Source of the DNA: Sitta carolinensis
Lineage: Eukaryota > Chordata > Aves > Passeriformes > Sittidae
Assembly (NCBI GenBank): GCA_032173965.1
Contig: CM063299.1
Coordinates: 2,105,501 to 2,169,500, forward strand
DNA length: 64,000 nucleotides
Direction of reading: 5' to 3'
The position numbers and the translations under genes were made by a program. This document shows, piece after piece, positions 58,905 through 64,000 of this stretch; the stretch's first letter is position 1, and each line of letters begins with the position of its first letter. The notes below the pieces were generated by a model. That model was not told the origin of the DNA. It did not search any database and worked only from the letters and a program-made list of their open reading frames with translations.

Positions 58905-61454
58905 TCATTTTCAGCTAGGAACACATTTAATAAACAAGCTGAGGCTGTAGTTGGGGTTGGAAACATGTTCTATCTGACCATAGCTGTATTTTTTATTTGT
59001 TCATATATGCACAGTGTGTCCATGTGCACGTGCTGTGCATTAAAATACAAAAGTAACGTCACCAGATTTTTATTTTGCCTGAGTGTGCCATGAAGTAAGA
59101 ACTCTCTCGTGTTAGACTACAGTAAAAGTGGTAATAAAAGCCTGGATTTTAGGCCTGTAGCTAAATGCTTGGTTACTCATAAACATGCACACGTAGCTGA
59201 GAGCAAAGCAGAGATATGTGGGAGATAAAAGAGAACAAATGGGCAACTTATAATTACACGTATTTTAGTTCATCTGGTGTCCAGATGATCATCCTCGCTT
59301 CTGATGGGTTTGACAAATCAGTTTATTAGGACTGTAAGTGTAACCCAGGGCTGTGCAGTAGGCAAGGGAACATTGGTTTGGGGTTTTTTTATTATTTTTT
59401 TTCCATATTATATTCAGTCATTTCATTATTGGAGGTAAATACTGCTTGTACTTAGAAACACAACAGCTGGTCTCATGTGAGAAGGCAATCCACAGATTAA
59501 CTTGCCAAATGTATTACCAGTTCATTTCACTAGACTGAGAACCTAAGGGTATTTTAATAGTTTTGACCTTGATCAGACAAGAAAACAAATGCCCTGGTTC
59601 TCAAGTTGAACCTGTGACTTAAACACTGCTCTGCTCTGCTGCAGCGTGAGGAGTGCCCAGCAGCCCTGGCAGGCTGAGGACAGAGTGGTTTGGGAAATAA
59701 AAGGGGCAAATTCAGTGCTGGGAGTCGTGCTGGGGCTGCTCAGGAGAGGATTGCTTTGGCTGCTGCCTGGCTGGGCTCAGAGCTGTGTGCAGAGAGCCAC
59801 GCTCTGCCCTGCTCTGCAAATTGCCTCTCGAGTCAGGAGGGGGTTTGAGTCAGATGTTTACATGTCTGATTTGGCTTTAATGTAGATTTTTGCATTAAAG
59901 AAAATCAATTTTATTCGAGCTGAAAGGCCAGATGTGTGCAGCCTCTTCGCTGGACCCCCGAGTCTCACTCCTGCTCTTCAGACTGGCTGGGTTTCACACA
60001 CCTCTGGATGCTCAGAGAGCAGCCCAGGGACAGGTGTGTGTCCAGTACTGGGGAAGGGCCTTTAGTGGGAATTAAATTGCAGCAGATCTTCCAAAGACAA
60101 GCTGGTATTTAGTGACTTTTCCCTGTAACATTTTTTGTCCCATGGGGTGGACTCTGAAAGGGCTGGAGGGACCCTTACCCTGCTCTGCTGGACATTACTC
60201 TCCCTGAGCAGCCTCTCCTGATGGGTTTCTCTGTTCCCAGGTTCTTCTCACACTCTAAACCTGCTCTGTATTAAAAATTGGGCAAGGTAAAGCTTATTCA
60301 GAGGGTAAGCTCACTGTGGGGCTCATGCAGGCTGAGCGCCTTTAACTGCAGGCTCTGCGTGGATGCAGGGACCTGACTCTCTGCTTTCCTTCAGGAAGAG
60401 TTATGAGCACGAAGGATTTAAGGATGAGTCTTTGGAAAGCTCTTGGCATTGGCCTGACTCAGTTCCCTTTGAAGTCAGGGGAGCTTTGCTGTTGATTTTG
60501 TTGTTAGCCAGGCGCAGCAGGCGCCGAGCACCGGCCTCAGCTCCTGGAGCCCAGAAAAAAAAGGGGTTGAGCCTCTCTGTTGGGAGCTGGGTGCTCTCCT
60601 TGGAGGGAGAAAAGGTGAAACCACTTCCTGCCTTTCCATCTCTGGCCTCTCCTTTCCTCTCTTTCCTTCTCCCTTGCTTCCTTCTGTGCCACAAGCAGAC
60701 ATGAGCCTGAACAGGTGAGTGACAAAACCACCGAGGGTGGCTGAAGCCTCAACACCCACTTTGTGCCAAACTTCTCTGTCTCATTTCCTAATCAGATCCT
60801 GGTCAAAGTCTTGTGGTCTTTTCTCATTAATTCTCCTTAAGAATTCTTTGAAATAATCAAGTTTAGAGATGCAGGGCGGCCAGAAACTCTGTAACTCTTT
60901 TTCCATGAAACCTTCATGTTATTTCACAGTCCTGTGACTGCTTTTAAAAATAGCTTCTCCTTACATCTCCCAAATCCCTTCTCCTGCTCCAGGATCTTTG
61001 AAGTGAGATAAACCAGACAAATATCAGGATTTTTTTTCCCTTTTTTTTAAAACTTTAAATTTACCAGATTAGCAAATGGGGATTTACTTTCTGCTTCCCT
61101 TCTACTGTGCTGTTCCTGGAAGAGATAAGTAAAACTCTGTGTTGTACACATCTCCCAGAGCCTTGAACTTGAATCTCAGCAACAAAACTCCTTCCATTTG
61201 ATCTCTAAACCCATTTGTAATTGCCAGATCCACGTGCCTTTTCCATGCAGACTAGATCCTGCCATCACTGATCCTACAAATTGTCCTTCTTTTACCTAAA
61301 GCTCAGTATATCAGTTTGGATACAGAAAAAGCACTTATTATTTGAGGTTTTTGAGAGGGGTTTTTTTTTTTTTTTAGTAAATAATTAGAATATGCTGAAA
61401 ATCCTAGATTTTAATTTCCTGCTATTTCAAATTTAAATAGAGTCTTTTCAGTCT
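58905..61454. other. Non-coding interval
   Basis: 58905-59640 is AT-rich; 59640-60770 is GC-leaning with frames open on both strands (113 codons at 60363-60704, 97 on minus) but no domain. A long C/T tract at 60643-60690 ends in an acceptor-like CACAAGCAG, and GTGAGT follows 16 bases later. T15 at 61361-61375. Confidence 0.42.
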
Positions 61455-61556
61455 CAGAACCATAGAATGTTTTATCTTGAAAGGGACCTTAAAGATCACC
61501 TAATTCCAACAGGAGTGGGCAGGGACAGCTCCCACTAGACCAAGTTATTCAGAGCC
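61455..61556 (-). mobile_element. CR1 LINE 3'-end fragment
   Basis: Antisense avian CR1: AACCATAGAATGTTTTATC at the left edge, GGGACCTTAAAGATCACC near 61483, GGGCAGGGACAGCTCCCACT near 61518 and AGACCAAGTTATTCAGAGCC near 61537. About 100 bases, truncated on its 5' side; it includes the terminal tail. Another subfamily of the standard bird CR1 group. Confidence 0.93.
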
Positions 61557-62254
61557 ATTATTTCCATTCCATTGTTCCCTTGAGTTTGGAATAATCCAAT
61601 ATCTAATTTTACTGACTATTTAGTAGTTTAGTGGATCTGAGAGTGAAGGAGAAGCTGTGGAATGTCTCAGATCCCCAGACAAATGGGGGAACCACTCAGC
61701 ATCAGCCCAGGACAGGGCTCAGCCCCTGGGAGGATGCCAGGCACGGGCAGAGGGACCTGGTGGCACAGTGGGCACAGGTGCTGGTGGCTGCTCCCAGTCA
61801 CAGCTCTCTGGGCTGCTTTGAAGCAGTGATTTCCAGCTGAAATCTCTAAATCCCTCCAGTGTCCTGGCCCCTGAGCACTCCCTCCAGGGCTCGGGCACAC
61901 CTCATTAGTTTGATGGGCAGAGATGGGTTTGCTTCCCAGGCTTTGCCGATTTCTGCCCCTTTTTATCCAGTTTGCTTCCTCCAAGGGCTCCCTCTGGTAA
62001 ATCTCCATCTCACTCGAGGTCAGGTTTGTTGAGAAAAGGCTGGGGTTGGTTCTTAAAGCCTGATTCACAGTTTGTGTCCCCACGGGCTGTGGGGTGGTGC
62101 AGGGAGCTCCTGGCTGTGATGCTCAGGGAATCCCAGGGATTTCAGGGAGTGGCTGCACAGGCAGAGGCTCTCCAGCCCTCAGTTCAGCTGAGTTCTTACC
62201 ACTGGGAGCAAATGTGCTCCCCATAAATTCAATCATGATCACGTCCTGCCTGAA
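61557..62254. other. Non-coding interval
   Basis: GC-leaning at 61640-62200 with a 138-codon minus frame and plus frames overlapping it; no domain recognised. No classified repeat. Confidence 0.42.
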
Positions 62255-62325
62255 TTTCTATTTCTGATGATGCAGTTTCTGTTTCTGATGTGTCTGTTTC
62301 TGATTCTGATGATGTGATTTCTCTT
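62255..62325. repeat. Imperfect TTTCTGAT tandem repeat
   Basis: Several degenerate copies of TTTCTGAT(GATG) occur in about 70 bases (for example GTTTCTGATGTGTCTGTTTC near 62281). An old, diverged minisatellite-like array of short unit. Confidence 0.6.
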
Positions 62326-64000
62326 TTAATTTCATTTTCTCTATAATTTCTCTGATGTCCTCCAAGACTCTTTGCTGGAGACCTCAGTGTCTTCCTGAGC
62401 ACCACTTGGTGAGTCTGGGGATGAAGTTGCCAGAGTTGAGGAGCCTGGAACTGGAGCTGTTTGGGCTGTATTCCCTCAGATCAGGGCTGGGGTCAGAGCC
62501 TGGAATGATTGTGAGGATATTGAGAGCTGCACACTCGAACCACCTGTTCTAGATGCAGCAATAAAAAAATGTAAAGCAGAAATAAGGGTATCTGTGGGAT
62601 AATAATACACAAAAGCCTATCTTGCATTTTAGCATTTTAATGTGAGCGATTTTTTTAACTTCAGTAATTAACCAAAAGCATCCTAAAGGGTTCTTTTTTT
62701 TTTAGTATTATTATCATCTTTATTTTTGCATTTGAGTGTTTATTCCTTTTTCGAGTTACAGCATCTCAGTTTTTTCTGTCCTTTCCTCTAGGAGTAATGA
62801 AAACCAAAAATACCCCAGAGTAATGAGAACCAATAGTGTACAAAGATTAACGTCACAAACCCATCACTGACCTCAATAACATTTCACAACATTTAGTTTT
62901 CATTACAGTGCAATGTTACTGCAGGCTTTTTTACATGAACTTCTGAAGAAAAATATATGATAGGGCTTTCCAAAAATACACACATGTTGGGAAATAAGAC
63001 TTTTAAATCAAGAGTTTTACACATCCACTGATCACATTTGACGAATCAGATGTATGGTATTAATTACTCTGAATCACAAAGCAGACTTAAACACTTAGAA
63101 AACAAAGATTTTCTGCTTTGCTGGTACAGACACGTGTCATGCCTTCTTCAAAAGGTGCATTCTGAGTTTTAGTGCTATTTGCTCCCTTTGGATGATGAAA
63201 GAACATTCAATTTTTAAATTGTATTTGTAAAAAGTATTGCTTGGCATGGAGCGTAGGAAAGAACATTTAGAACAGGTTGATCTGTAACACCACGAGCAGT
63301 CTGTTTTCTATCAATGATTCCTAGCCAGCTTATTAAACAGATTTATACAATGAAAGAATCTAATAACAAAAACATTCACCTCCTTTATTACTTGGCATTA
63401 TTTATGGCTCTTACTTTTTTTTAGCTACCTTTTTATATATCGGAATCTGCCAACATTGTATTTATAAAGTTTATGTACTAGCAGCATTTGTTGGGCAGGG
63501 ATTTGGGTTATTTTATGTTTCTTTCCTCCTACACTTTTTATTACTAAATCTATATACAAATGCTTGTAAAGATTTAAAAAAGACACCAAAGAAAATACTC
63601 CAGACAAGATGGAACGCTTGAAAAATTAATTAATTCTGAAGAAATGGAGTTTGTCGTGTGCATACATTTTAGATATTCTCTCAATAATAATAAAAAATAA
63701 TGGTGCTTAAGACTGAGGCTTAACTGTGTTCCCCAGAACCCTCAGTGTTGGATCAGAGATGGGGAAGTGTTTACACACTGCGAAATCAAAAGCTCATCCT
63801 ATGACTGTCCATTCAGAGCTCTAAATATCCATAATTGCTGCCCAAAGAACAAGTTTGTCTTCCAGAGCTCCTTCCTGCCTTCCTTCCCTCCTTCCTCCCC
63901 TGTGTCTCGAGGCCATGGAGCCACAATGGCACGTTTGTCACCGTGGGTGGGAGTTCATGGCAGCCCCTGAGCCTTCCCCTGCTGGCCTCCAGTGCCAGCT
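62326..64000. other. AT-rich non-coding end of the window
   Basis: No gene. 62600-63720 is AT-rich and repeat-poor with TATTAATTACTCTG near 63058 and AAAAATTAATTAATTCTG near 63620, and may contain further regulatory-type blocks. A partial direct repeat, GAGTAATGA(A/G)AACCAA, occurs twice near 62792 and 62819. A CCTT-rich tract lies at 63868-63900. Confidence 0.38.

Noticed and set aside
1..64000. CRISPR arrays, bacterial operons, phage or endogenous retrovirus genes, rRNA and tRNA genes
   Set aside because: No spaced direct-repeat array, no operon-like ORF packing, no recognisable gag, pol or env reading and no cloverleaf were seen. Short or highly decayed copies could still have been missed by eye.

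Overview
The window reads as vertebrate, and most likely avian, non-coding nuclear DNA; a passerine-type genome fits best. The main support is at least nine CR1 LINE fragments. Their 3' tails carry the bird-type wording, such as GGTTTGGGTTGGAAAGGACC or its complement TTCCAACCTCAATAATTCTG. Simple sequence is sparse, and no mammalian Alu, L1 or B1 was seen. There is no bacterial gene organisation. None of the longer open frames shows a recognisable protein family except pieces of CR1 ORF2. Species and chromosome cannot be named from the sequence.

No complete protein-coding gene, rRNA or tRNA was found. The window is best described as a gene desert or the inside of a very large intron. Two short 3'-exon-like structures are kept as weak candidates: 24410-24509 (good acceptor, 32 codons, hydrophobic GPI-signal-like end) and 13208-13260 (good acceptor, 12 codons, AATAAA over the stop).

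Layout. 1-15 kb is unique DNA with an AT-rich conserved-looking block at 3.2-3.8 kb, a CpG/GC cluster with a NotI site at 4.54-4.72 kb, a C/G hairpin at 8.47 kb, a homeodomain-motif block at 12.95-13.26 kb and a long T tract at 13.8 kb. 15-30 kb has CR1 tails at 15.5, 23.0 and 29.7 kb, a 51-base T tract at 17.57 kb, an A tract at 22.5 kb, the candidate terminal exon and an adjacent G-quadruplex-type run at 24.4-24.6 kb, and another conserved-looking block at 25.7 kb. 30-46 kb holds a cluster of AT-rich regulatory-looking blocks (30.4-31.2, 33.6-34.1, 35.4-35.65, 39.5-39.9, 43.7-44.2, 44.9-45.2 kb). Among these are CR1 copies at 35.65, 38.5 and 44.3 kb, an old frameshifted CR1 ORF2 relic at 45.9 kb, and a 105-base (TAA)n microsatellite at 43.5 kb. 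46-64 kb includes another block at 47.8-48.2 kb, a long one at 50.3-52.2 kb that runs into a CpG-dense stretch at 52.3-52.6 kb, CR1 copies at 53.0 and 61.5 kb, a probable ancient L2/MIR-type tail at 58.4-58.6 kb, and a perfect 11-bp inverted repeat at 58.9 kb.

No set of genes works together here. If the window has a function it is probably cis-regulatory: many repeat-poor AT-rich blocks with TAATTA-type cores between scattered old retroelements is the pattern expected around a developmental gene. That is an inference. Cross-species alignment, which I could not run, is the decisive test. No previously undescribed system could be demonstrated.
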